DNA of 47,980 nt from Bifidobacterium breve (GCA_943328795.2 CALQBK020000015.1:1-47980), one strand, 5' to 3'; shown: positions 16,971-24,969, counted from the first letter of the stretch. Numbers and translations: made by a program. The notes: a model not told the origin generated them from the letters alone.

Positions 16971-17006
16971 AAACCAAAAGAACGCCCGGGGGAGCCCCCG
17001 GACGTT
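16971..17006 (-). terminator. Intrinsic terminator after fliC
   Basis: Arms 16981-16992 and 16995-17006 form a 12-bp stem with one G-U pair in the transcript, closed by a very tight turn. It is followed on the minus strand by CTTTTGGTTT. It lies 18 bp after the fliC stop and separates fliC from fliD. Confidence 0.8.
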
Positions 17007-17023
17007 CTCTGGTCACTCGCGAG

Positions 17024-17854
17024 CTACTGGAGCAAGGAGAGGGCGCCCTGGTTGATGCCCTTCGCCTGCGAGAGGACGGCTACGCCGGCCTGCTGCAGGA
17101 CCTGGTTCTGGGTGAGGTGCGCGGTCTCGAGGCCGAAGTCGGCGTCGCGGATGCGGCTCTCCGCGGAGAGCGTGGCCGTCGAGAACGTCTCGAGGTTGGC
17201 CAGCGCGTTGCCGAGGCGGTTCTCGACCGCGCCGAAGCCGGACCGGTAGCCGCTGACCGTGCTGATCGCGGCGTCGATGGAGTCGATGGCCGCGGCACAG
17301 CCGCTCGACGTCGTCATGTCACAGGTGCCGGTGTCGACGGTCAGGGTCGCCGCGGTGAGGTCGCCGGTCGTGATCGCGATCTGGTCGTTCGAGCTGTTCT
17401 GGATGCCGACCTGCACGTTCAAGGTGGTGGTCACGCCGTCCGCGAGCTTGGTGCCGTTGTACTCGGTGACCTGGGAGATCCGGTCGACTTCGTGCGAGAG
17501 CGCCGTGAACTCGTCAGACACGTAGGTGCGGTCCGACGCGCTCAGGGTGTCGGAAGCGCCCTGCACCGCCAGCTCGCGCATGCGGATGAGGATCGAGCCC
17601 ACCTCCGACGCCGCGCCTTCCGCCACGGAGATGATGCTGATACCGTCGTTGACGTTCCGCGCCGCGACGTTGGCGGAGGTGCTCGCCGCGTGCAGCTTCT
17701 CGGCGGCGCCGAGGCCGGCAGCGTCGTCCGCAGCGCGCGAGATGCGCTTGCCGCTGGAGAGCCGCTCGAAGGAGCGCTGCAGGGCGCGCGAGGTCTTGTT
17801 GAGGTTCGTGAGTGCCGATTCGGCGGTAGCGTTCGTGCGTACGGTGAGAGCCAT
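17024..17854 (-). CDS. fliC: FliC, flagellin
   Basis: A 276-residue short flagellin made mostly of the conserved D0/D1 ends. The N-terminus has the NLNKTSRALQRSFERLSSGKRI block, then NDGISIISVAEGA and MRELAVQGASDTLS. The C-terminus has GAVENRLGNALANLE, SRIRDADFGLETAHLTQNQVLQQAG and ends ALSLLQ. The YNGTKLADG motif at 132-140 is also typical. The variable region is reduced to about 50 residues and holds two cysteines (C178 and C186), unusual for a flagellin. It is a single-gene unit: a GAGGT ribosome site precedes the ATG at 17854, a sigma-28-like promoter is at 17915-17941 and a strong terminator follows. Glycosylation by the Maf-type enzyme is possible. Confidence 0.96.
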   Translation of the reverse strand: MALTVRTNATAESALTNLNKTSRALQRSFERLSSGKRISRAADDAAGLGAAEKLHAASTSANVAARNVNDGISIISVAEGAASEVGSILIRMRELAVQGASDTLSASDRTYVSDEFTALSHEVDRISQVTEYNGTKLADGVTTTLNVQVGIQNSSNDQIAITTGDLTAATLTVDTGTCDMTTSSGCAAAIDSIDAAISTVSGYRSGFGAVENRLGNALANLETFSTATLSAESRIRDADFGLETAHLTQNQVLQQAGVAVLSQAKGINQGALSLLQ

Positions 17855-17876
17855 GGGATTACCTCTTTGGGTGTGG

Positions 17877-17916
17877 GACTGACGAGTGAGCTCGGGAAAC
17901 CTTGCTCACTTCAGTC
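17877..17916 (-). promoter_or_regulatory. Inverted repeat over the predicted fliC transcription start
   Basis: Arms GACTGA plus AGTGAGC pair with GCTCACT plus TCAGTC, 13 bp in all, with a two-base bulge and a 12-base loop. The promoter-side arm overlaps the end of the -10 box and the predicted start of transcription. It could be an operator or, if transcription starts earlier, a leader stem-loop. Confidence 0.45.
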
Positions 17917-17941
17917 ATCGGGGAACTCGGTCCGATCTTGA
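17915..17941 (-). promoter_or_regulatory. Sigma-28-like promoter of fliC
   Basis: On the minus strand: TCAAGATC, 11 bases, CCCGATGA. The fliC ATG is 61 bases past the -10 end, giving a normal leader with a GAGGT ribosome site. A TTGAGCG/CGCTCAA inverted repeat (17938-17958) overlaps the -35 box. Confidence 0.72.
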
Positions 17942-17976
17942 GCGGAAGTTTCGCTCAAATTTTAGGTGCCCCGAAC

Positions 17977-18000
17977 GCCCCGCCCCGGCGACGGGCGGGG
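17977..18000 (-). terminator. GC-rich hairpin after flgL
   Basis: CCCCGCCC pairs with GGGCGGGG around a short loop, 76 bp after the flgL stop. There is no T-tract after it on the minus strand, so it may stabilise the message end or be an attenuated terminator rather than a classical one. Confidence 0.35.
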
Positions 18001-18075
18001 TCAACCCAGCCGATGGTGACCACGGCGGCACCAGCGGCCGAAAGTCCCCGGCCCGCACAGCCTGGGCGCTTTCGA

Positions 18076-18954
18076 TCAGGACAGGTAGTCGAGCAGCGAA
18101 CGCGAAGTTGCCGAGCCGGCCACGCGCAGCGTCGCATCGTAGGCCGTCCGGAGCTCGGCGAGCCTCGTATAGGCCGACACGGGATCCACGTTGATAAGCT
18201 GGGCCAGTCGGCTGTTGAACACCGTCCCGAGAGACTCCGCGTTGTCGATGGCGTCGGACGCGGCGCGCGTCTCCGCACCGACTTCCGCGCGCGCATCGGT
18301 CAGCATCGTGGTGGATGCATCGAGGTCGGTGAGCGTGGTGCCGACCGCCGGTGCGTTGTTCGCTTCGAGCGCTACAGCGAGCGCTTCCAGCGTACCAAAG
18401 ATGTCGGCGGCCCCGTTGAACACGGCGGACCCGTCCAGGCCGGTCTTCACCCACCGAGACTCGGCCACTTGCGTGGTGGGCTCCGCGGTGCTCCCGGCAT
18501 AGGTCCCGGTGGCGTCGAACGGCGGCGTGTCGTAGGCCGTGCCCGCGAACAGGTAGCGGTCGTTGAACCGGGTGTTGGCCGCGGTGACCATGGACTGCTG
18601 CAGGCCGCGAACCTCGAGCGCCGCTGCACTACGCGCCTCGGCGGATGCCGTGTCGCTCGCCATCGCGACCGCGATCTCCCGCGCGCGGACGATGATGGTT
18701 CCCGCCTGGTCAAGAGCGGCGTCCATGCCGTCAAGCTCACCCGTAGCGGACTCGGCATTCTGCTTCCAGGTGTCCTGGTCGCCGATCGCGGCGCTCAACT
18801 GGTGCACCTCGAACAGGTCGGCAGGAGCGTCCGACGGGCGGTTGATCCGTCGGCCACTAGAAGCCTGCTCCTCGGCCGCCCCGAGCCGCACGGAATTTGC
18901 CCCCTGGAGCCGGGCCGTGAGGTCGTAGAGGCTCGAGCGGGGGAGCCGGATCAT
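18076..18954 (-). CDS. flgL: FlgL, hook-filament junction protein 3
   Basis: A 292-residue flagellin-like junction protein. The N-terminus is IRLPRSSLYDLTARLQGANSVRLGAAEEQASSGRRINRPSDAP, the FlgL form of the D0/D1 helix. LQQSMVTAANTRFNDRYLFAGTAYDTPPF is the classical FlgL block. The C-terminus ends with LNSRLAQLINVDPVSAYTRLAELRTAYDATLRVAGS. It joins hook and filament together with FlgK. The ATG at 18954 overlaps the flgK stop (ATGA), so I rejected the longer frame that runs back inside flgK. It is the last gene of the flgI-to-flgL unit. Confidence 0.92.
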   Translation of the reverse strand: MIRLPRSSLYDLTARLQGANSVRLGAAEEQASSGRRINRPSDAPADLFEVHQLSAAIGDQDTWKQNAESATGELDGMDAALDQAGTIIVRAREIAVAMASDTASAEARSAAALEVRGLQQSMVTAANTRFNDRYLFAGTAYDTPPFDATGTYAGSTAEPTTQVAESRWVKTGLDGSAVFNGAADIFGTLEALAVALEANNAPAVGTTLTDLDASTTMLTDARAEVGAETRAASDAIDNAESLGTVFNSRLAQLINVDPVSAYTRLAELRTAYDATLRVAGSATSRSLLDYLS

Positions 18955-20324
18955 CCGATCGCCAGGAGGGATTGGAGCATCTGGTCTCCCGCGGAAATGA
19001 CGCGCGAGGCCGCGCGGTAGGCGGTCTGGAACTCGATGAGGCGGATCGCCTCCTCGTCCGTGTCGACCTTGGAGACGGCGTCCCGCTGGCTCTGCAGATC
19101 GTTCAACTGGGCGTTGAGCGAGGTCCAATCGGACGAGGCTGCAGCGATCTCGGTGCCGACGCTGCTCGTGAGGGAGCTGAGCGCGTTGGCGCCCGTGCTG
19201 CCTGCGAACGACGTCGCGGTTCGCTGTGCCATCAACAAAGCGAGGTTGTCACCATCCCCAGGGTCGGCGGTGGCCGCGCCCGCCGCAGCCAGGAGCGACG
19301 GGTCCGCGGCGAGGGCCTCATCGACATCCAGTGACGCCGCGGGCGCCGTAGGGTCGAGCGAAAACACGTCACCCCCTGGAGCGCCGTTAGAATCGAAGCC
19401 TAGGGCGTGCTGCGCGTTCACGGTGGTCGCGAGCGTGGTCGCAAAGTCATCGAGCTGGCCAAGCCAGCCCTCCATCGTCGTGCGCGCGGACATCAGCCCG
19501 CCCAGTTCACCGCCCAGCCTGTCGGTGACCCGCATCTTTCCTGAGTCGCAGGAGACGTAGATCTGCGCGATCCCAGCTGAGTCGTCGGCAACGGACACGG
19601 TGCGGGCCTCCTTGCCGCTAACCACCGCGAAGCCACCCAGGAATACGGTGGCCTGCCCGTTGGCGTCGAGGTCCACGGTCGCCCCCGCCGTCTCGCCCAG
19701 CTCCCGGATGACCTGGTCGCGGCGGTCCAGCAGGTCCCCCGGCCCGGTGGAAGCGCCCTGCCTACCGATCTGGGCGTTCAGCGAGGCGACCTCGCGCAGG
19801 CCGGTGTTCACCGCGTCCACCCGGTCGGAGAGCGAGCCATTCACACTGTCGATGCTGTCTCCTACGCCCCGCGCCGTCCTGGAGACCGTGCCAGCGAGCC
19901 CCCTCGCGGCCTCGACCACGGCGCGGCGGGCGCCGGCGTCCGCCGGATCCGCCGTGAGGCTCGACATCGACGAGTAGAACGTCGCGTAGGCTTCGGAGAG
20001 CCCTGTGCCCGACGTCTCGTCGAAGTAGCCCTGGGCGACGCTCAGGGTGGACTCAACAGTGCTCGCCTGTGCCTCGGCGCCCGCGGCCGCCACCACACGC
20101 ACTCCGAGCAGGCGATCGGAGGCCCGGTTGATCCCGGCGACGCGGCTCCCGGTGCCCACCCAGAGGCCGCCGCGCCGCAGTGGATCGGACGTCTGCAGGA
20201 GCACCCGGCGTCGCGAATACCCAGGGGTAGCCGCATTCGCCACGTTCTGGCTCGTGACGTTGATGCCCGCCGAGGCTGCGGAGAGGGCGCTGCGGCCCAC
20301 GGCGATGGAGTCGAGTACCCCCAT
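18951..20324 (-). CDS. flgK: FlgK, hook-filament junction protein 1
   Basis: A 457-residue hook-associated protein. It begins LDSIAVGRSALSAASAGINVTSQNVANAATPGYSRRRVLLQ, the standard FlgK N-terminus. It carries GDLLDRRDQVIRELGETAGATVDLDANGQATVFLGG in the middle and ends DEEAIRLIEFQTAYRAASRVISAGDQMLQSLLAIG, the conserved C-terminal helix. FlgK forms the first junction zone on the hook and is exported by the flagellar type III system with FlgN. It directly follows the flgN-like gene, with its stop overlapping the flgL start. Confidence 0.95.
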   Translation of the reverse strand: MGVLDSIAVGRSALSAASAGINVTSQNVANAATPGYSRRRVLLQTSDPLRRGGLWVGTGSRVAGINRASDRLLGVRVVAAAGAEAQASTVESTLSVAQGYFDETSGTGLSEAYATFYSSMSSLTADPADAGARRAVVEAARGLAGTVSRTARGVGDSIDSVNGSLSDRVDAVNTGLREVASLNAQIGRQGASTGPGDLLDRRDQVIRELGETAGATVDLDANGQATVFLGGFAVVSGKEARTVSVADDSAGIAQIYVSCDSGKMRVTDRLGGELGGLMSARTTMEGWLGQLDDFATTLATTVNAQHALGFDSNGAPGGDVFSLDPTAPAASLDVDEALAADPSLLAAAGAATADPGDGDNLALLMAQRTATSFAGSTGANALSSLTSSVGTEIAAASSDWTSLNAQLNDLQSQRDAVSKVDTDEEAIRLIEFQTAYRAASRVISAGDQMLQSLLAIG

Positions 20325-20639
20325 CTACAGCGAACTCAGCTGGCCGCGACGGCCGTACGTTCGCGGACCCGCATCCGGCAACACGCGATCGATCACCGCC
20401 ATCACGTTGACGGCGCACGTGCGCGTCCTCAAGTCGAGCTGCCGGATCTGCCGAGCAACGTCCACGGCGTGCTCGCGAGCGGCTGGGCTCAGGGCCGCTA
20501 GCTGCACGCGGCTCGCCTCAATCTGGGCCTCCTGCCGGGCGCGGGTAGCTACGTTCATCGCCGCGGCGTCCACACTCCGCGCAGCGATCAGCTGAGCCTC
20601 CGCAGCCGCGAGCCAGCGATCAAACACTGCTTTCCCCAT
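20325..20639 (-). CDS. FlgN-like export chaperone
   Basis: A 104-residue helical, Ala/Arg-rich protein placed directly before flgK, with its stop abutting the flgK start. FlgN chaperones for FlgK and FlgL are small helical proteins encoded at this position, and the length fits. Motif-level similarity is low, since the family diverges quickly. I start it at the ATG at 20639 because the upstream frame overlaps flgM and lacks coding character. The C-terminus is basic (RTYGRRGQ). An unrelated helical protein is the alternative. Confidence 0.55.
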   Translation of the reverse strand: MGKAVFDRWLAAAEAQLIAARSVDAAAMNVATRARQEAQIEASRVQLAALSPAAREHAVDVARQIRQLDLRTRTCAVNVMAVIDRVLPDAGPRTYGRRGQLSSL

Positions 20640-20641
20640 GT

Positions 20642-20962
20642 TCACAGCTCCTGCAGCAACCGGCAGATTGCTCGTTCGATGTCCGCCTTGCGGTCGTTGT
20701 GGCCGAGGGCGAGATCGTGCTTCAGCTGGGCGACCACGTGCGGCCGGATCCCCCCTTGGCATCCAGCTAACGCGCGCATCCGGTTCACAATCGCCGCTGT
20801 CTCGGACAGGGAGGCGTGGTCCGATTCCGGCGCCGCGGGCGCGGGATGGGTGTTCGTTGCGGTAGTGCCCTCGACAGGCCGGGCCACGGGAGGCTCGCTT
20901 CCGACAGGCCGGACTACGGACGGCTCGCTTCCGATCTTCGCGATGAGTTCGACGTAGCGCAT
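20642..20962 (-). CDS. flgM: FlgM-like anti-sigma-28 factor
   Basis: A 106-residue protein with a disordered, Pro-rich first half containing two SEP-x3-RPVGSEP-like repeats. The C-terminal half fits FlgM: SLSETAAIVNRMRAL, then IRPHVVAQLKHDLALGHNDRKADIERAICRLLQEL, corresponding to the FlgM R-x-x-x-V-x-x-L-[KR]-x-x-[IL]-x-x-G core that binds FliA. FlgM holds sigma-28 inactive until exported through the finished hook. It lies in the flgI-flgL unit but has its own sigma-28-like promoter (20972-20998), a classical feedback arrangement. The ATG at 20962 is only 10 bases past that -10 box. Confidence 0.75.
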   Translation of the reverse strand: MRYVELIAKIGSEPSVVRPVGSEPPVARPVEGTTATNTHPAPAAPESDHASLSETAAIVNRMRALAGCQGGIRPHVVAQLKHDLALGHNDRKADIERAICRLLQEL

Positions 20963-20971
20963 GCTCGAAGC

Positions 20972-20998
20972 TTATCGCACATTCGTTAGAAAAGTTCA
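20972..20998 (-). promoter_or_regulatory. Sigma-28-like promoter of flgM
   Basis: On the minus strand: TGAACTTT, 11 bases, TGCGATAA. It lies in the short gap between flgJ and flgM and overlaps the flgJ end by 3 bp. The start codon begins 10 bases after the -10 end, leaving room for a leader of only about 2-3 bases. Confidence 0.6.
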
Positions 20999-21673
20999 AC
21001 GATTTTCCCGCACGAAATTCTCAGGATCCACGGCGACGCCGTCCTGGCGCACCTCGATGTGCAAGTGCGGACCCGTTGACCGGCCCGTACTCCCGACCGT
21101 CGCGATGACCGCACCCTCTCCCACCCGATCCCCGGGCTTGACCCCCAGCGAGGAGCAGTGCGCATACCGCGTTTCCAGCCCGGCACCGTGATCAATGATG
21201 ACAACGTCCCCGTAGCCGCCCCGCTCGCCCGCGAAGGACACTACCCCTGCCCGCTCCGCGCGAACCGCCGCGCCGGACGGGAGACCCAGGTCCAAGCCAT
21301 CGTGCATCTTGGTTGATCCGTCGATCGGGTCCCGGCGCTCGCCGAAGCCGCTCGTCACACGGGTTCGCACGCGCTCGAGCGCGTCCACCTCGGCGGCGTG
21401 GGGCGGCTCGGGGTGCTCGTGGCGCGCGAGCGCCAGTTCGAGCTCGGCGCGCAGACCGATCCCCTGCCCCGCCGCCGCCCGCTTGCCGATCTCCTGGTCG
21501 AACAGCTCGGCAAACATCCCCGCCGCGCCAGCGTTCAGCGGGCCGTCGGGGACAGCCTCGCGCATCTGCTTTGAAAGGAAGCCGATCAGGTAAGCCTCGA
21601 ACGCCTCGGCGGCCTCCGGCCCCTTCGGAAGCTCCACAATGGGCGTGTGCGCATCGAGTCCCTGCACCTTCAT
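20996..21673 (-). CDS. flgJ: FlgJ-type rod-binding domain fused to an M23 peptidase
   Basis: A 225-residue two-domain protein. Residues about 20-73 are a rod-binding domain like the FlgJ N-terminus (AFEAYLIGFLSKQMREAVP, GMFAELFDQEIGKRAAAG). From about 100 on it is an M23 metallopeptidase: zinc ligands H124 and D128 in MHDGLDLG, H172 (YAHCSS) and H203/H205 (GPHLHIE). In enterics the second domain is a glucosaminidase-type muramidase that opens the peptidoglycan for the rod; here a DD- or DL-endopeptidase would do this. No signal peptide is present, consistent with export through the flagellar channel. It overlaps flgI by one base and precedes flgM. Confidence 0.88.
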   Translation of the reverse strand: MKVQGLDAHTPIVELPKGPEAAEAFEAYLIGFLSKQMREAVPDGPLNAGAAGMFAELFDQEIGKRAAAGQGIGLRAELELALARHEHPEPPHAAEVDALERVRTRVTSGFGERRDPIDGSTKMHDGLDLGLPSGAAVRAERAGVVSFAGERGGYGDVVIIDHGAGLETRYAHCSSLGVKPGDRVGEGAVIATVGSTGRSTGPHLHIEVRQDGVAVDPENFVRENR

Positions 21674-22740
21674 CAGATCGCCTCGATCTCGGCCATGAGG
21701 CCGCCCGCTGAGTGCATGGCCTGGAGGATGACGATCAGGTCGCGCGGGGTCACCCCCATGCGATTGAGCGCGCCGACGACATCTCCAACCGTGACACCTT
21801 CGATCATCTGGATGTGGCCCGTCGCCTCGTCCACGTGCACCGAGGAGTCACTCGCGACGACCGTCTGACCATTCGAGAGCGGCCCGGGCTGGCTGACCGT
21901 CGTCTGCCGGGCGACTTCGATGGTCAGCCCGCCGTGGGCCACGGCCACGGGGCTAACGGTGATGTCCGCCCCCATCACCACGGTGCCCGTGCGCTCGCTG
22001 ACGACCACCCGGGCCACCTGATCGATCTCGACGTGCACCGCGTCCACCACGGCGATGAGCTCGGATTGCCGCCCTAGATACGGGTCGGGCACGTGCACTC
22101 GAACGGTTCCACCGTCGACTGCCTCCGCATAGTCCCCGCCAAGCGCAGCATCCACGGCGGCAGCAATGCGACTCGAGTTGGTGAAGTCAGGGACGTCGAG
22201 CACCCAGTCGAGAGTGACCGACTGCTGGACGTTGAGCGCGTTCGGGATCTCCACCTCGACGAGGCCGCCCCGGGGCACTGTGCCGACGGTCGGGTGGTTC
22301 TTGACCGTGCTGGAACCCCCGGCGGCGACCGAGTACCCGCCGACGAGGACCGTGCCCTGAGCTTCTGCGATCGCCATGCCGTTCGCCGAGTACAGCGGTG
22401 TGAGCAGGAGCATGCCGCCCTCCAGCGACCGGGCGTCTCCCGCGCTCGATACGGACACGTCCAGGGGGCTGCCGGGTCGCGTCCCCGCCGGCAGCACGGC
22501 CGTGACCATCACCATCGCGACGTTGCGCGACTTGATGTCCGAGTCCGACATGGTCATGCCGAGCCCTTGCAGCCGGTTCCCCAGCGCTCGCACTGCGGCG
22601 AGGTTCTGCGCCGAGTCTCCGGTGCGGTTCAACCCCACGACCAGCCCGTAGCCGACCAGCGGGTTGTCGCGCACCCCGTACAGCGCCGTGACGTCCTTCA
22701 CCCGCGCGGCGAGGGCGATGCTGACGGCGAGAATCCACAT
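21673..22740 (-). CDS. flgI: FlgI, P-ring protein
   Basis: A 355-residue periplasmic P-ring subunit. A short signal peptide (MWILAVSIALAA) is followed at once by the family start RVKDVTALYGVRDNPLVGYGLVVGLNRTGD. RNVAMVMVTAVLP, SSAGDARSLEGGMLLLTPL and GVTVGDVVGALNRMGVTPRDLIVILQAMHSAGGLMAEIEAI are all typical. It leads the flgI-flgJ-flgM-flgN-flgK-flgL unit. A strong sigma-28-like promoter (22747-22773) ends just seven bases before the ATG, and no ribosome site lies between, so the message should be leaderless or nearly so. Confidence 0.95.
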   Translation of the reverse strand: MWILAVSIALAARVKDVTALYGVRDNPLVGYGLVVGLNRTGDSAQNLAAVRALGNRLQGLGMTMSDSDIKSRNVAMVMVTAVLPAGTRPGSPLDVSVSSAGDARSLEGGMLLLTPLYSANGMAIAEAQGTVLVGGYSVAAGGSSTVKNHPTVGTVPRGGLVEVEIPNALNVQQSVTLDWVLDVPDFTNSSRIAAAVDAALGGDYAEAVDGGTVRVHVPDPYLGRQSELIAVVDAVHVEIDQVARVVVSERTGTVVMGADITVSPVAVAHGGLTIEVARQTTVSQPGPLSNGQTVVASDSSVHVDEATGHIQMIEGVTVGDVVGALNRMGVTPRDLIVILQAMHSAGGLMAEIEAI

Positions 22741-22746
22741 GCCTTG

Positions 22747-22773
22747 CTATCGGTTGGCCTCGCGAAAAATTGA
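22747..22773 (-). promoter_or_regulatory. Sigma-28-like promoter of flgI
   Basis: On the minus strand: TCAATTTT, 11 bases, ACCGATAG, in the 37-bp gap between motB and flgI. The flgI ATG begins 7 bases after the last -10 base, about where transcription should start. Confidence 0.75.
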
Positions 22774-22777
22774 GCCG

Positions 22778-23509
22778 TTATTTGCCCTCACCGACAAGCC
22801 CGTTGGCCACCTCTGCGGCCGGCCCCGGATCGGCGACCCGAACCTTCATGCTCACCGCGCGAGCCTCCGCGTTCTCCACGGTGGAGAGGGTCGCGCTAGC
22901 GGTCAAGTGGCTCGCCGGGATGCCATGCTTCTGGAGATAGCGCACGGTCACAAGTGCACGCTCCGCGGATAGTGCCCAATTGTCAACGAACAGCCCGCCG
23001 GGCCCGAGAGGCACGCCATCGGCGTGCCCGGTGACCTCCACGGATGCTGCCGCCGCGTTCAACTTCTCGGCAATCTCAGTGAGGACCCCGAACGCGCTTG
23101 GCCGGAGCTCGGCGCGGCCGAGAACGAACAGGAGCCTCTCCGGCAGGACCAGCACGAGGTCCTGGTCCACAAACCCGATCTGGACGACGTTGTCGGACAT
23201 CGACCCCTCCAGGTTTCGCTTGAGGGTGACGATGGTGGGCTCGGCGGCCTCCATCGTCAGGTGGTTGGGAACGATGTTCGGCACGTCGGGTGGGGGCTGG
23301 ACATCGAGCACGTCGAGCAGCGCCTCCGGCATTCCCCCGTTGAACGCGGCGTCCATCGCATTGATGATCGCGCTCAGCTTCTTCTGGTCGGTCTGCGCGC
23401 TCGCGTAGAGCACGGTGAAGAACGCAAACAGCAGGGTGATGAAATCGGCGTAGCTCACGAGCCAGCGCTCGTGGTTTTCGTGCTCCTCGTGCTTGACCTT
23501 GCGCGCCAT
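22778..23509 (-). CDS. motB: MotB, stator protein with peptidoglycan-binding domain
   Basis: A 243-residue stator subunit. The single membrane helix WLVSYADFITLLFAFFTVLYA (16-36) holds the proton- or cation-binding Asp D22. The periplasmic OmpA-like domain includes VEVTGHADGVPLG and NWALSAERALVTVRYLQKHG, which bind peptidoglycan. The sequence between 60 and 130 is the plug and linker. It is encoded two bases after motA, as usual, and ends the fliA-flgF-flgG-flgA-flgH-motA-motB unit. The coupling ion is not clear from sequence. Confidence 0.93.
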   Translation of the reverse strand: MARKVKHEEHENHERWLVSYADFITLLFAFFTVLYASAQTDQKKLSAIINAMDAAFNGGMPEALLDVLDVQPPPDVPNIVPNHLTMEAAEPTIVTLKRNLEGSMSDNVVQIGFVDQDLVLVLPERLLFVLGRAELRPSAFGVLTEIAEKLNAAAASVEVTGHADGVPLGPGGLFVDNWALSAERALVTVRYLQKHGIPASHLTASATLSTVENAEARAVSMKVRVADPGPAAEVANGLVGEGK

Positions 23510-23511
23510 GC

Positions 23512-24300
23512 CTACGCTGCCCGCTCGCTCTCCGCCGCTGGAGCGCCCTTCGGCCCGGCGTGCTTGCCGAACGGCGCGAGCATTTCGGTCATCTGCCGCG
23601 AGTTGGCTCCGGCGACGATCCCGCTGATCCCGACGAGGAGCATCTCGCGGTCCTCGGTGTCGCCACCCACGATCTTCTTCAATCGCGCCCCAAGGGGCAG
23701 GAAGACGAGGTTCGCGACGCCAACACCATAGATCGTCGCGACGAACGCGACGGCGATGCCAGAGCCGAGCTTGCTCGGATCACTCAGGTTCTGCATGACG
23801 TGGATGAGCCCCAACACCGCGCCCAGGATCCCGATGGTCGGCGAGTAGCCGCCCGCCGACTCGAGCAGCTTGGCCGACGCGTTCCCGTGGTGCTCCTCCA
23901 TGTCCATCTCCAGCTCAAGCATGTGCTTCACGTGGTCGCCGCTGCTGCCGTCGACCAGCATCTGAAGCGCCTTGCGCAGGGTCGGGTCGACCAGGGAGGG
24001 GAGCTGGGCCTCAACCGCGAGCATGCCATCCCGGCGCACGATCGTGGTGATCCGGAGGATGTCCTGCTGCATCCTCACGCGGTCCGCCCGGCCGGGTAAG
24101 ATGATGCGCCGCATCAGCGAGGCCAGGCCCTTTACCTCCTGCGGAGTTGCGCCGAGCCACGTAGCGCCGATCGTGCCGCCGAAAACGATCATGCCCGCGG
24201 TCGGCTGGATCAGCGACGAGATGTGCCCCCCCTCGACGGCGTTGCCCCCGAGGATCAAGCCGAACGACAGGCACAGGGCAAAAACGGCGGTCAGATCCAT
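23512..24300 (-). CDS. motA: MotA, stator ion-channel protein
   Basis: A 262-residue membrane protein with four helices: LTAVFALCLSFGLILGG, AGMIVFGGTIGATWLG, YSPTIGILGAVLGLIHVMQNL and IAVAFVATIYGVGVANLVFLPLG. Between helices 2 and 3 is the cytoplasmic domain (RADRVRMQQDILRITTIVRRDGMLAVEAQL) whose charged residues meet FliG. The conserved Pro in helix 3 (YSPTIG) and the GAVLGLIHVM block are characteristic. Together with MotB it forms the torque-generating stator. It starts 9 bp after flgH. Confidence 0.94.
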   Translation of the reverse strand: MDLTAVFALCLSFGLILGGNAVEGGHISSLIQPTAGMIVFGGTIGATWLGATPQEVKGLASLMRRIILPGRADRVRMQQDILRITTIVRRDGMLAVEAQLPSLVDPTLRKALQMLVDGSSGDHVKHMLELEMDMEEHHGNASAKLLESAGGYSPTIGILGAVLGLIHVMQNLSDPSKLGSGIAVAFVATIYGVGVANLVFLPLGARLKKIVGGDTEDREMLLVGISGIVAGANSRQMTEMLAPFGKHAGPKGAPAAESERAA

Positions 24301-24309
24301 GCGGCGGTC

Positions 24310-24969
24310 CTAGAAGGGCCAGAGTGTATCTGCAAGGCGGGTGCCCCACCCTGGGCCCTGCTTGTCTGCGAGCACCCCGGCGCCCGTGAATTCGATGCGC
24401 GCATCGGCGATGAGATCCGAGCGCACTGTATTGTCCAGCAGGATGTCCCGAGGGCGCACCACGCCATCGAGGGTAAGGTACTGTGTCTCCCGGTTCACCT
24501 TCACCTGCTTTGTCCCGCGGATCCGTAGGTTGCCGTTGGGCAGCACCTCCTGCACCTGGCACGTGATGGTCGCTGCCAGCGATCCCTGCCGCGAGGTCGA
24601 GCCCGTGCCGACGTGCTTCGATGACGAGTCTCCGCCGATCCCGATCGTGGAGCCCATGGACGGGTTGGCGCTTAGTATCTGCTGGTCGAGCCCCAGCGCT
24701 GCAGTAATATTGAACTCGGCGCTGCCCTCGCGAGAGGTCGAGGTGTCCGCTCCGAGCGACGTGCTCGAGGTGTCTTCGATCCGAACGGTGATCAGGTCAC
24801 CGACGCGGCGTGCATTCCCGTCCGCGCCGATCAGCGCGCGCGTGCCGACCTCGGACCAGAGCGAGCCGGGGGTGAGGACGGGCACAGGGACATCAGGGGG
24901 GGGCGTGGCGACGACGACCGGAGCCGGAGGGGCCATGTGCAGACAAGCGAGCAACTGCAGGAGGATCAT
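24310..24969 (-). CDS. flgH: FlgH, L-ring lipoprotein
   Basis: A 219-residue outer-membrane L-ring subunit. It starts MILLQLLAC, with a lipobox (LLA-C9). Conserved FlgH blocks are GSLWSEVGTRALIGADGNARRVGDLITVRIED, KHVGTGSTSRQGSLAATITCQVQEVLPNGNLRIRGTKQVKVNRETQYLTLDGVVRPRDI and the C-terminal RLADTLWPF. The ATG at 24969 overlaps the flgA stop (ATGA), which defines the start. The L ring forms the outer-membrane bushing around the rod. Confidence 0.94.
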   Translation of the reverse strand: MILLQLLACLHMAPPAPVVVATPPPDVPVPVLTPGSLWSEVGTRALIGADGNARRVGDLITVRIEDTSSTSLGADTSTSREGSAEFNITAALGLDQQILSANPSMGSTIGIGGDSSSKHVGTGSTSRQGSLAATITCQVQEVLPNGNLRIRGTKQVKVNRETQYLTLDGVVRPRDILLDNTVRSDLIADARIEFTGAGVLADKQGPGWGTRLADTLWPF

